64,000 bases of DNA from Bradysia coprophila. Lineage: Eukaryota > Arthropoda > Insecta > Diptera > Sciaridae. The notes under the pieces were generated by a model. That model was given only the letters and a program-made list of their open reading frames with translations, did not search any database and was not told the origin of the DNA. The stretch covers positions 2,046,390 through 2,110,389 of the forward strand of contig NW_023503409.1 in NCBI RefSeq assembly GCF_014529535.1, read 5' to 3'. This document shows positions 47,963-59,714 of this stretch, piece by piece (position 1 is the first letter of the stretch; the number at the start of each line of letters is the position of its first letter). A program made the translations under genes and the position numbers.

Positions 47963-49809
47963 TTTTTTTTATTTCAATTTAATTTGATTTTGATGGAACT
48001 GCAAAAAAAACAACAACAAATAAATATAATTCTAAAATTTTTGCATAACACGTTTTGCATGTAGGTTTTGCATAATCAACAAGTATTTAGTGAACAACAA
48101 TGTGCAGTATGCACTCTTCTATATATATACCGACTTTACCTTTCATAAAGTTAATAATTTGATGACGAATGACTTGATGACGAACGTTCACAAAAAGAAT
48201 TTGGCTCAGTCTAATTATTATGAACAAGGATGGACTTCTACATTATCAATTTCCCTTCATATCAATCTAATGAGCTTTCATTAAACATTCTAGTAGTTAT
48301 ATTGGTAAAATTCTAGTAAAATTAGAGAATGGCTCAAGAATGTAAACAGTGGAAATTTCTATCAATCATCGGATGAGACTTTTAAAACTTTTACATAAAT
48401 CACCACGATGTGTTGTTTATAAAAATAATAGCAGTTCGAATGAAAGTGCAAGCATACATAACTGTTATAGTATTTAAAATTCAATGTCTAAAACTTACAT
48501 TATTTAAACGAAAACGAATAGTTTCAAGATGCAGCTCTTATATATTTCGTTCGGTTGATACGTCGTATTAATGTATACAAAAAAAGCTTTGAACATACGC
48601 AACGCAGTTATTTACATGATTTACATCATACAGATCATACAGTCCATCAAATGCAATTAAGATGCATTCTTTTCATGTATTTTATGCGCAAAAATTTAAA
48701 ACTTTCTTTCACAGCTCTGTGGGAAAACGGTTGGAACGTTCATCTATTATATGTTTAGGATCGTTCGGTAATGATTATTATTACTGTTATTATAATTCGC
48801 AAAATTTCAATCAGTAAATAAGCTCGAGATGACGAAAACTGTATGTAAGTTCTTTACTTCCAATTTGCAAGTACTTTGCACCAATGAAAGTACAATCCAT
48901 ACCATACGAAGGAAATAGCGATTTTATATAGGAAAACTCATTTTTCAATGATTTTCATTGACCGTACATATAGAGTATACTTTCATTGCTCGATGTCATA
49001 AATAACTATTATGTACAGCAGTGCGATGAAAGTAGTGCGTAAATGATTTTCATAAATATATTTACGCACTAGTGCGTAAATTGACGTTTGTGAAAAATGA
49101 GGATTCCACTGTTGTACAACGTATTAACTATACTAACTAGTTAGCAAAATAGCTATGTATTCTATTTTCATACACGATCGATGCATAACAACTCAGATTC
49201 ATTTTTCATTTAAATCCGAGTGAGACGATTTTACAAATCAAACGTCTTCATAGTTAAACAGTTAAAATAATTCGCGCTAATTAATAAGAGAGTCATGTTA
49301 CTTTAGTACGCCTGTTTACTGTTAAAAAATTCTCACGGTTGTAAAACCGGGCCATATTATAAATCACACACTTCAAAATTGATCATCGCGAGCGGGCCTT
49401 TTCCCCACCAAGGAGTAGTACACAGTTCATGAGACCATGCAGAACAAAAGATTTGACAGACAGCTCATTACAGTTTGTGTCAACATTTTTCAATTACTTT
49501 TGTATTTTTAAGAATTTTTCACGAACTGCAGAAGTCTTGATAAAAAATGTTTACAAAATGATTCACATTTCCGGCTTATTATTATCAACAAAATTATGAT
49601 TCGATAGATTTTGTCATTGGCGCGGGCTGCGAACTTCGCACACTATGATTTTTTTTTACTTTCGCCCCTCGTCATGTAAACATCTATTATGAGCTATCCT
49701 ATCCGTCAGTGTGTGACAGTAAGTAATGGTAATGTTTTGTTTTTCTTTCAAATCAACAACGACAACAAAACAGAAAAAAGACTTTAGTAAATAAATATTA
49801 CGCAGAAAA
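47963..49809. other. Intergenic region without recognised gene
   Basis: Short random frames only. A small palindromic repeat of ATTTACGCACTAGTGCGTAAAT type is present at about 49037-49083. The CCCH gene promoter lies at the right end. Confidence 0.6.
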
Positions 49810-50756
49810 ATGTCGTTAGTTCCCGCATACGCCTCAAGTTCAGATGATGATGATGATGACACCACGAATTCTTCAGATAACGATGATGAGACGGTGAATG
49901 AAACGTATGCATAAAGATTAGCATTAATCCGTATTTTCACAGTCAACATAAACGACGCTTTCTATAAAAACAATTACAGAATCCAACAACCTACAAAAGA
50001 ATCAATTCCTCTTCCAAGTGCTTCTTTTCTATTGTCTGGAAAATCTAAAGGAGCGACAGATGGCCATGTCTTTAACAATCCATATAAAGATGCAGAGAAC
50101 GCTAAAATTGCAAGTCTTGAAAAGCATGTAAAAATGGTACGTGTACTTTGAGAATAATAATATTACAAATCTACCGGTGTTGCTTTTTTGCGCGAAATGA
50201 ATTAAAGTATTACTTTTAACCTCGCTTGACATCCAACAATATGCATAATCTAGAATTGGCTTGATTTTAAGTAGTAGCATTCACCAGTGTACTAAACCAT
50301 GTGAAGACCGTATTAATTAAGAAACCTCGGCAGGGGTTAACATTAAATCGACGTTTGAGTATCACAAAAAGTATATCCGTGCAAACAATTTAGGTTGCCA
50401 CAGAGGAACACATTCAAGTGAAGAACGGAAAGAAAATATGCTGGAACTATCGGAAAGGACGTTGTCGGTTTGGAAGCAATTGCACGTTTGCACACGATGA
50501 AGTCGAGGTAACTATTACACAATTGCATTAATTATTGGACTTCCAGCTACCCTATGCGTATGCGTACTCATCACTTTTGTTTCTTCAGTTACCCAGTACA
50601 CCAGCAGAAACGACACAAGAAATGACTGAAGAAAACCGGCCTAATTTTTCGCAACCACCGAATGTTAAGAAAAAGAAACGGCCTGGCCTCGGTAATTCGA
50701 TAGTGCCGAGTAAGAAAGTTATGAAGCATTACCACCAAACCAAATCTTCCAAATGA
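49810..50756 (+). CDS. Small CCCH zinc-finger protein
   Basis: Four exons (49810-49904, 49980-50136, 50394-50507, 50589-50756), joined by phase, encode 177 residues. The N terminus ([17 protein letters not shown]) is acidic. The third exon carries one C3H1 zinc finger, [19 protein letters not shown] (C-x7-C-x5-C-x3-H). The C terminus is Lys-rich ([18 protein letters not shown]). Single C3H1 fingers with such flanks usually occur in nuclear RNA-binding proteins. I cannot name the orthologue. The first donor (GTATGC at 49905) was chosen over an earlier GT at 49894 because only it keeps the frame. It converges on the NDPK gene. Confidence 0.8.
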
Positions 50757-51281
50757 TTCCATTTTGTACGATTAAGATAAGAGCACTTGGCGAAACAATT
50801 GATTTACAATTACAATTAAGATACGACGGCCAGTTATAAATGTAAAAATAAAGCGAAACCGTTAAAAGATTTTTTGTTTACCGTCTGCGAACAGTAACAA
50901 GTCAGATGGATGATGTGAATCAACAGCAAAAAATTATTTGTTGTCTTTCGGCCAGAAAACGACTCATTATTGTGCAAACAAAAACCAGTTTTTCGCATTT
51001 TCTGGCCGCAAGACAACAAAGCACTGTATCTACTGTCTCGATAGTGATAATATAAATACTTGTTGTCTGTGGACCAATAGCGCCGATCGACGACAGACAC
51101 ATCGAATCGGAATAGATTTCTTAATTGATTCGAATGTAATATAGTCGAACTTAGATTTGTCTACGAAATGAATACATCCATTCAACAGCGGAGCAACAAC
51201 GATTTTCTTGTGGTATCACAATTTTTATTTCCGCTTCAGACACACCACTCACTCGAATTGACAAAATGGTTGGAATTCAAA
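50757..51281. other. Intergenic region with a foldback
   Basis: Between two converging genes. It contains an inverted repeat at about 50935-51020 and little else. 3' UTRs of both genes are expected. Confidence 0.55.
50936..51020. repeat. Short foldback, about 85 bp
   Basis: TTTGTTGTCTTTCGGCCAGA at the left is matched in reverse complement by TTTTCTGGCCGCAAGACAAC at the right, around a core of about 40 bases. A third related piece (TTGTTGTC) occurs near 51060. It may be a MITE or a 3' UTR hairpin. Confidence 0.6.
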
Positions 51282-51965
51282 TTAATTTTCTTCATGAATC
51301 CATTTATCATTGCTCGATTGCCACTTAACTAGCTCTTCCGCTTGGAACCAAAGATTGATTTCTCTTTCTGCCGATTCAACGGAATCAGAACCATGGATTA
51401 CATTTCTCCCAATCGCAATGCTGTAGTCGCCTCGTATCGTACCTGGTAGTGCCTTCGATGGATCCGTTTCGCCTAACATACTACGGCCAGTTTTCACAAC
51501 ATTCAAACCTTCCCAAACCTAAAACAATAGTTTCGATGTTTTTCATTTTGATTAGACTTACTTAAGAAAACTTAAATGACAACGTTACCATAGGACAAAC
51601 AGGGCCTGAACTGACGTATTTGACCAAGTCTTTGAAGAATGGTTTATCCGACAGTTCTTTGTAGTGATCCAATAGAAGATTTTCATCTGCCTAAAGCCTT
51701 TTAAGTGATGACTACCGAAAAGTATTGAAAATGCCAAGAGAAATACCTGTAACAATTTCATAGCAACCAGCTTGAAGCCTTTCCTTTCGAACCGTTGAAT
51801 AATTTCACCAATAAGTCCTCGTTGAACCCCATCCGGCTTAATCATAATAAACGTTCTTTCACGCTCAATATCACAGTTACTTTCTTCCATTAAATTGAGA
51901 AGACTCTGCGCAACTACGTCTTTCAAAGATAAAATTATTAAAAATTGGACAAAGATTATTTTCAT
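51282..51965 (-). CDS. Nucleoside diphosphate kinase with signal peptide
   Basis: Three exons (51965-51747, 51690-51589, 51518-51282) encode 185 residues. From residue 36 it follows group I NDP kinases (awd/NME1-2): [20 protein letters not shown], the Kpn-loop region, [42 protein letters not shown] with the catalytic His in NVIHG, and WIHEEN at the end. All active-site motifs are intact. The enzyme passes phosphate from NTPs to NDPs through phosphohistidine. The first exon starts [19 protein letters not shown], a good signal peptide that normal group I enzymes lack, so this copy is probably secreted or lumenal. An internal Met (residue 26, MEESNC) could start a cytosolic form. Confidence 0.88.
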
Positions 51966-52356
51966 TTTTGGAATGTAACAAATATTTTGCGGAATGATTA
52001 ACTTCGACCGGTCTATCTCTCTTTGAACTGTCTGACGTGTACGTCAAAAATAATATTTAAAAATTCATATTCGTTCAGGTGGACAGTAAAATGAAGTCTC
52101 AAAAAATTTTGGCGCTTGTTTTCAAATGTGAAATTCTCACAACGTTACAAAGGTATATTATGCCCTCAGCTCATTCAATCTTTTACAAACAAATAGTTTC
52201 CCGTTCCCATTAAAAAAAAATCAATTTTATTTCGTCTTACATCGTTAACATAATTACAATTTTTTATGTCATTTCCATGGAACTGCATGTTAAACCATAT
52301 AGAATTTCGATCAAATAAGAATGTCTCATGAAACTGCTGAATGACGTGTCATTCAA
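51966..52356. other. Intergenic region
   Basis: AT-rich. It should hold the NDPK promoter and the 3' UTR of the SLC22 gene. Nothing else is seen. Confidence 0.55.
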
Positions 52357-54202
52357 CTATTCCGTGCTCTGTTTCGTTGTCCTCTCATTTTTCTTCTTTT
52401 CACAATTTTGTAGTGCCTCTTCAATGGTATCAGGAATGTCATCTTTGCTGGTCTCCGGTAGAAAATAGATACACACAGTATTTATGAGTGCTAGTATTCC
52501 ATAGAGTCCAATCAACAGCGACAAATGGGTCAACGTTGCCTTCAAAATCACAAATTAATTTTCGCTAAATAAATGTTTGAGTAATGGAATACCAATTCTC
52601 GACTGTATGGGGCCAATATTGAACCAAATCGCTGTGCAACCGAACAGGACCCCAATGACATCTGTCGGACAGTGGTAGGAAAGATTTCGGATTTGATAAG
52701 ATGAACAACTATGAACAGACCACTACAGAAAAACTTTGTGACAAACATCACGAACGTGAGGTAATTTAGGTGCTGAAAATCTGACATCAATATTAGGCAC
52801 TAATTAGGAGAAATGATTTTCCTTACATTGCTGTCAAATGTGAATAGTACCATTGCGCAGATCGAACAAGTAGCACAAACACTTAGGAACACTGCTAGTG
52901 TTTTTCGAGGAAATCGGTTGATAGTGAAGTACATGATGATAAAGACACTAGTTGTCGAAAGTGCCTGAATAAAAATTGTAATGTGCAAGGATTCACCATA
53001 TGCTCCTAGTGGTCAGTAATTTTCTTATAATTTCGTTGAGACATAGTCGTGCCATAAACAACTCACCCGCATTATATGAAAAACTGTATGCTATGAATGA
53101 TAAGCATATGCTCAATACATACAGCAACAAGCAATAACGAAGTAGAATCGGCTGTTTCCATAAATCTAAAATAGTCATTTTCGCTTCTGCTTTTAACTGT
53201 TCTTGTTCCTTGCTCAAATAGGACCGAAATTTATCCAGTTTTCTCTCGATCTCAATATCTGTAAGTTTATTTAATGCTTTTGCCGTCTTGGTAATCAGTT
53301 TAGCAGCTTCGTCGAACCTGTCGTGTGTGATCAACCAACGTGGACTCTCCGGAATTCGCCAGAGCCAGATGAGAAAAATGATTTCGTAGCCGAAAACACC
53401 TAGCTGCATGTACCGAAAGTGGGGTAGCAGGTAGTGAGCTAGTGGAAGTATAAGAAGTGAGATGCACCAGCCCATCTCACTAGCTATGCTGATGGATGCT
53501 CGATAACTCGGACCCACCAGTTCGAAAACTAATTCGGAAATATGATTGGTATAGGTCCTTAAATCAATGCAACAATAACCCGCTAAAACCACTTTACTTA
53601 CGTAATAACATCCCCGCCGAAAATCTACCATAGCAACCGATACCAAGGAACAATCTGGACACGAGGAAATGGTGAATGTTTAGGGACAGTGCTTGTGACA
53701 AAGAAGCCAAAATTTCAACGAAAATTGAAAATTTGAACGCTAATAATCGTCCATAGCGATCCGACATCCAACCAATTAAAATGCTTGCAACCAAGTATCC
53801 AATTTGGAAGATTGATTTAGCCATTGAAATATAGTGTTCCCGATCACAAACAAGTTCAAATTCGTCAATGAGCGTTTTCTGATAAAAACTATGATCGAAT
53901 TGCCACTCAGTACATTTCTCTGTACTTCCTTCGTATTTGAAACACTTTGACACATTACGATCCTCATATCCTGACTCCAATTTACAGTGATAGTCGATGG
54001 GCGATAAGTAAAATATGATTCCAATATTTTGAAAAGTTGCCACAACATAAATCGAGACGAAAAAAATGGTAACATTCCTTTGCAACGGTCCCCATTCCCC
54101 GTATATATCCGAAGCGCGTCTCACATCATCTGAATCGTCTTCTTTACCCGTCTTTTCCAATGGAATATCATTTTCAATTTTATTAGCCATTATCCCAGAC
54201 AC
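52357..54202 (-). CDS. Organic cation/carnitine transporter (SLC22 family)
   Basis: Five exons (54202-53629, 53582-53067, 53005-52827, 52772-52593, 52539-52357) encode 543 residues, normal for the family. It shows the features of SLC22 carriers of the major facilitator superfamily: a first helix after a polar N terminus, a large Cys-containing extracellular loop (LESGYEDRNVSKCFKYEGSTEKCTEWQFDHS), the motif GWMSDRYGRLLAFKFS after helix 3, WLWRIPESPRWLITHDRFDEA, and FLPETSKDDIPDTIEEA at the end. About twelve membrane helices are expected, in the plasma membrane. Substrate is unknown; relatives carry organic cations or carnitine. Intron 1 is only 46 bases. A second donor-like site at 53602 would give a 19-base intron, which is impossible. 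Translation may also start at the Met four codons on. Confidence 0.9.
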
Positions 54203-54780
54203 AGTTCACAACACTCACATTGTACTTCTCATCTTAAACTGTACGAATTTGCAAAACACATCTGAAAACATTGAATAAACGTTGCGTAAAATCTGGATGA
54301 GTGTGTCTTTTGTGAATGAGTTAAAGTTAATCAATTTTAAATGTGTAATTTAACATATCTTTACTTGCAGGAAGGAAATGTTCAATTGACTATGTCACAG
54401 AAAAGTATAGAAATATGGTAATTTTATCATTTATTAACCATTTGCGAACGGCTACTACACCATCTGGTTATCGACTACTACCTGTTGGATACATATAGTA
54501 TATCTCACACATTGATGATATGTGACTGAAAACAAACATTCTGTAAAGATACACAAATCTTCGCTGTAGACATCGTGTATCCAAAGTTTCCACATAAAAG
54601 AAGAGAAACATAGCTAACGCCGACCCGTACGAAACACCTATTCGTATCAAAAGCCTTTACTGTGAAACTCTTCATTTCTTTTACTTCATTCTCTATTGAA
54701 AAGCTATTCGCCCTTTTAAATCACTTACATTATCTTTCTTTGCCTTGTTAGCATATACAAATAAATTGCCGGAGGCAATA

Positions 54781-56073
54781 TAGACAGCCCCGTACGAAGT
54801 CAACTTTCATAAATTCCTATTTAAACAGCTATATACCGCTATATTTAACAGAAACTCTCTAAGTACCATTTTTCCCAAGATATATCACTTTTATTAAAAT
54901 CCAATATGGCCACCGGCAGCCATTTTTTTAGGAGACCGGAAATTTTACCGACGCTTTACATTCGTTAATACCTTTCAAACAAAAAAAAAATCATGAAATT
55001 CGGTCAAAATTTACTCGAGATATTGACAAAATACTCCACGTTCACTGTACGGCCGAGTAGCCAGATAAGAGCTCACTCCAAGATACCTAGCTCACGCTCC
55101 GGAGAACATAATTTCAAAACTTTTTTTTCCCTGATTGGTACGGTCAATACTAAACAGCCTCGATGAAGCAAACGATCTGATTCATTTTCTGTGATCTAAA
55201 TGGTCTAGATTCTAGACCTGAGATTTTTTCTGAATCAGTTTATGTGATGATATTTTCGCTGATTCAGTTCCTGTGATCAATCAATTCAAAGCCTAAACCC
55301 AACCTGATTTAAATTAGATTTTCTCGTTTCAGGCCAGGTTTGAGCTGTAGTGAGCAGTAATTAGGAAAATTTTGATTATTTCTTGTGTTCAGTCAATTAA
55401 AATCGAATTCTTAAATATTCAAATTCAAAAATGTTGCGCTAAGAAAATGCAAACTTTACGACAGAACCACTTTGTCGCATTTTCTCATGTCGCATATTTC
55501 TGTCTGTGCCACTGTTACCCGCTTCATCGAGGCTGTTTAGTCAATACCTATCTAATAAAGCTAAAGCTAAAGCTAAAAGACGAAATATGTTCAAATGTGG
55601 CCGACCTACAAGCAAAAACTGCTTGCTGCCCTGTGCCTGTTTCACACCAAGGGGTCTAACTCACGAGTCGGTCATCCGATTTCCATAAACTTTTTTTTTG
55701 TCGATCGGTATTGTAAATACCTTTTATTTGACGTATCACTTGCAAGTGTAACGTTTGAATGTCTGGAGATATCTTCGAAAAACCGTAAAGCACTTATTGG
55801 GCCACAGCTCGGGAGGGGTCGATCCAAAATCACTCATCTTCGAACTTAGCCTGTCTTTTGACATTACCAAACGGGAAAAAAAAAGATATTTCAAAATCGG
55901 ATGCGTTTTACTCAAGTTATCGTGCAGACGGACAGACGGACATTTTTTTTTCTCACTGATTTGGCATCTCTAGACAACCACAATAGGTTTCCCCGTACTC
56001 AGGGAGTCCAATTCGACGTGTTACAAACGTATGCGTAAACCTATAAGACCCCAGTACTTCGTACGGGTCTAAA
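54781..56073. mobile_element. Non-autonomous DNA transposon remnant, about 1.3 kb
   Basis: The left end TAGACAGCCCCGTACGAAGT and the reverse complement of the right end TAGACCCGTACGAAGTACTG are inverted repeats with a small indel. The interior has runs such as GACGGACAGACGGAC and no transposase frame. A 393-base element is inserted at 55149. Ends are decayed, so it is older than the nested copy. Superfamily uncertain. Confidence 0.6.
55149..55541. mobile_element. 393-bp element nested in the 1.3-kb element, 4-bp TSD
   Basis: Terminal inverted repeats start ACTAAACAGCCTCGATGAAG at both ends. CAAT flanks both sides (55145-55148 and 55542-55545), taken as a 4-base duplication. The core is non-coding and includes GCTAAA tandem units just outside its right end. 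Confidence 0.75.
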
Positions 56074-56119
56074 AATTGGCATCGCCTTGGGCCAATAATC
56101 GTCTGCTAATAATTCCATA

Positions 56120-56296
56120 CAGTCGAAGAAAAATAGATTTTGTTTTTTTCAACGAATACAATCCAAACGATGTTATTTAATCCACATGCGATTTACAAGT
56201 TATAATACATATGTAAATATCGTAACATTGGTAATGCATGTGGGATAAATAGCATAGATTGGATTGTATTGCCAGTTTCTTATTTTTCTTCGACTG
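56120..56296. mobile_element. Tc1/mariner-like MITE, 177 bp
   Basis: Inverted ends CAGTCGAAGAAAAATA are flanked by TA on both sides (56118-56119 and 56297-56298). The inner arms (ACAATCC.A...CCACATGC) are also reverse complements, so the whole is one long hairpin. CAGT ends and a TA duplication are typical of Tc1/mariner elements. Confidence 0.8.
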
Positions 56297-57011
56297 TATC
56301 GACAAAAAGGTTCTAATCTTCAATCTTGAAACTTTTAACATTCAAAGTTTTTAAGTGAAAATATCTTTTGTCAAACGTTAATTGTCTATTTTTCATGGCG
56401 CTTTTCATAAAGGTTCTTTATATTGCTTTTCACATGTTATACGAGGCGAAGCATGTGAAAATTTGAAAAAATATGAGAAAATACGGGAAAATATAGAAAA
56501 ATGTTTTCCCGAAAATAGTACACCCTGGGTTCCGTTGAATATATCATTAACATTCTTAGTTTCGTCCGAATTAAAGTAATCTAAACAACGAGTCGCAATT
56601 TTCCACCAGTATTTCAATGATGATAAATGGTAAATGATGAATTGAATCGACTTTTATTAAAGAAATGGTTTAAGACAAAGTCAAATGGTTTAAAACAAAG
56701 TCAACCATGCAATTCAGACACCGACTGTGACAGGTTAATGAAGGTTTTGGTTCGATTGAATTCTTCGATGGCGACTTCGCTGAAGATATTATAAAGATAA
56801 AGATAAACGTTAAAAAGATATTATCAGGGTATTACAATATATACTTTAAGAAAACAGACCAATAGTTCGAGCCAAAGACCAAATGTAAACAAACAAAGCG
56901 AAAATTGGTTAGAAACAAATCGTTTAGACCACTGAAAGAACAAAAAACACGAAAGTATACAAAATAATTTTTATTTCCATCATACAAAAAGCGGTTAACC
57001 AAACATCTTCA

Positions 57012-59070
57012 TCACATTGTGTTCTTTCGATTTTTCCTTGTCACTATTCCTTGCTCAGTTGAATCAAAGTCGAGTGCCCGCCCCTTTTTCTTTGATTGTT
57101 GAGAATTAGGCTTTTGTTGCAATGGGGGACATGACATCGGTGTTTTTGCCTTTATTTTCTTTTTCTGAATAGGTGTTGTTTCAGCAGGTGTTGGCAGCGA
57201 CAAATTTAGCTTCTTTTGGCTACCACTAACAGCAATAATATCGTAAGAATCGTCGCTCGAGGTCTCTAGCTTTTGCTTCACAGCACTTCGGTCACTTTTG
57301 CCGATAGATTTCTTTTTCTTTTGCGATCGTTTCGTTTTTGGCTGTTCAAAGTCATCGTCTGAATTCGGTGATCGTACAACGATTGGCTTTTGTATGGTAA
57401 TTTTGGGTGACTTTCTTTTCTTCCCTTCGGATTGCTCTGTTTCAATGGTTGATACGTCCATTGGCCACGGAGCAGCTTTCTTTATTTTAGGCACTTTGGC
57501 ATGAGGTGAAGCAACAATTGATGTTGAAAGCGAATTCCTCTTTTTCGCCACGGTTTCTTTTTTGAATCCATCTGTTGCAGACGTTGATGCGACATCAGTC
57601 GGTGTTACACATGATTTCTTCCTTTTCGGCAGTTTCTCATCTCCGGTCGGTGTAAATGTTGCTGCGACGTCAGTCGGTGTTACAGATGATTTCTTCCTTT
57701 TTATTGATTTTTTGGGTGTCAATACAATTTCGGTGTCTGTGTCATCATCGTTAAATTCCTGCTCAAAATGCTGATTTACCGAATTTTCGTTGTTCTCAAC
57801 AATCACTTTACCGGTGGTTGAAATAAGCCGCAAATTTTTCTCAATTCTGGGCAAACTCTCCTTCGATATTTCGGTATCGACGTTATGTTTACTCTCGTAT
57901 CGATTCTTGGTGGTGTCAATCAATTTTATGCAAGTTGGACGAATACCCTCATCGGCAGTGCAGATTAATGTCAATGTCTTCGTTGGAATTGCAATAGACC
58001 ACAGGGAAATAGCTCCGCTGGTGCAAATCGTACCGAGAAACCCGTTCAAACAATGCATACCTTTAATCCGTCTGTTATGGATGCCTGGAATATTCGTCTG
58101 AAAGGATTTGTCATTTTTTAATTTATGCGAGACATAAAGCGCACATTGGAACATACCTGTTCCGATGTCTTCACATTCAGCCATTCTATGCTTCCGTTTT
58201 CCAAACCAATCAGCAAATTCTCACTATCTAGCCAGCACAATGACGTTACCCGACTTTTCAATGTAGGCTCGTCATACGGTTCTTCACCAACTAGACTGAT
58301 AATCGTCACCGTTTTTTCACCCGACATTGCAAATTTGATACCATCCGGAGACAATTCCACATTGTCCAAGGTGATAGCAGCATCGGATAAATCCTTCGTA
58401 TTGAATGTGTTCATCTGTGTGCCTTTGAACATGTCCCAACCGCGTAAAGTACCATCCTTACCCACTGATAAAGCAAACTTATCAGACGGATGCAGACATA
58501 CTTTCAAAACTGATTTGCCGGTGTGCGGTTTCTTCCATGTGTTTGTCGGCTTCCAGGAACCGACGGTTGTAGCTACAAGTCGACCGTCTTCTGAACCGGA
58601 TAACAAATCGTTTCCTTTATTGGTGAATGACAGGGTATTGATGGTACCCTCATGACAGATTATTTCCTGGAGTAAAAATTTTGACATTAGAAAATGCCTG
58701 CTGTGCATTTGGTGAAACATGAACTGTTTTGCCGGGGTTTTGTTGTTTTAACACGAAATCAACACGAAAATAACTTACATGAACGTCTCGGTTCAGTTTC
58801 AAATCAACGACAACAATCCGTTCATCTCCACCACCAGTTGCTAGGTATCTGCCCCTAGTATCCATGGAAATAATTGGCCCATTATGACAACGGTAAACAA
58901 TATATCTCTCCAAAACATGTTCCTAAAATTAAGACCGACATCCTAGTATTGACTTTGAACTCATCACATCGGCACAAATTGATAGAACTCACCTTATCAG
59001 TTTTCTTCACCTTGAAGCTCAGTAAAAAGTCTTGAGATGTGCCGATGAATATTTCTATGTCAGTTGCCAT
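57012..59070 (-). CDS. PAK1IP1: PAK1-interacting protein 1 / Mak11-like WD40 protein
   Basis: Four exons (59070-58993, 58922-58779, 58666-58157, 58097-57012) encode 605 residues. The start MATDIEIFIGTSQDFLLSFKV and the WD40 blades (YLATGGGDERIVVVDL, DLLSGSEDGRLVA, FALSVGKDGTLRGWDM, KFAMSGEKTVTIIS, NLLIGLENGSIEWL) match PAK1IP1/Mak11, a nucleolar factor for 60S ribosomal subunit maturation also linked to p53 and PAK signalling. After about residue 360 comes a long Lys/Ser-rich tail not needed by the fold. It includes two copies of KRKKS(S/C)VTPTDVA and several KKRKS-type basic clusters that look like nuclear or nucleolar signals. Human PAK1IP1 is about 390 residues, so the tail is an extension here. 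All introns are phase 0 and 59-112 bases long. Confidence 0.88.
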
Positions 59071-59714
59071 TTGAAAATGTTCGTCAAAACTATTTAAACA
59101 GCAGAAAACGTGTGGTTGATTACATTGATTGAATTGTGATCAGGTTATGTTTTGACGTTTCATTTTTTTTTCATTCATTCAATACTCTCTGTCTTTCAGT
59201 CGTTCCACTATTTTTATCGTTTCACACGTTCCATTTTTAGAATTTTCGTGGTCAATGTTTGAAAATGAAAGTTTATTTAGTTAGTAATGAGATGTTGCTG
59301 ATCAATAGAATAGAAAAAGTGCCGTTGATTTTTCTGTACAATATCATTAGACCCGCACCACCCAATGTGAGTGCTGGCTACACGATATTTCCAATTTCCA
59401 TATTTATATACTGAAGCAGCGTGATGATGAAGTATACGTGAAGGACAGTGTAAGTGTGAGATTTCAACAAATCACAAAAATGACATATAGTGAAAATTGC
59501 TTCTATTTTAATTGATCTATTGTAGTAAACAATCCTATTTTTGGCGATATTACATTGCTATTCTAGACGTAGTAATTTGAGATTCTAATTTTGAACAGGT
59601 GAAGTATATATAAATTGATATTTCCAGCTCGTACTTACTGCATATGCAAACTTAAATAAATAACAACTCGTCAAATAAGATCACACCTTTCTGATTTGCG
59701 TAGGTGGCAAGCCC
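59071..59714. other. Intergenic region upstream of PAK1IP1
   Basis: Should include the PAK1IP1 promoter. No gene or repeat is recognised before the MITE at 59715. Confidence 0.55.

Larger units (their letters stand above)
54203..57011. other. Transposon-rich intergenic region
   Basis: No host gene is supported. It includes a 1.3-kb non-autonomous element (about 54781-56073) carrying a nested 393-base element, and a Tc1/mariner-like MITE at 56120-56296. The rest is plain AT-rich sequence. Confidence 0.65.

Noticed and set aside
53584-53602. 19-base intron in the SLC22 gene
   Set aside because: Too short to splice. A donor 27 bases upstream gives a 46-base intron in the same frame.
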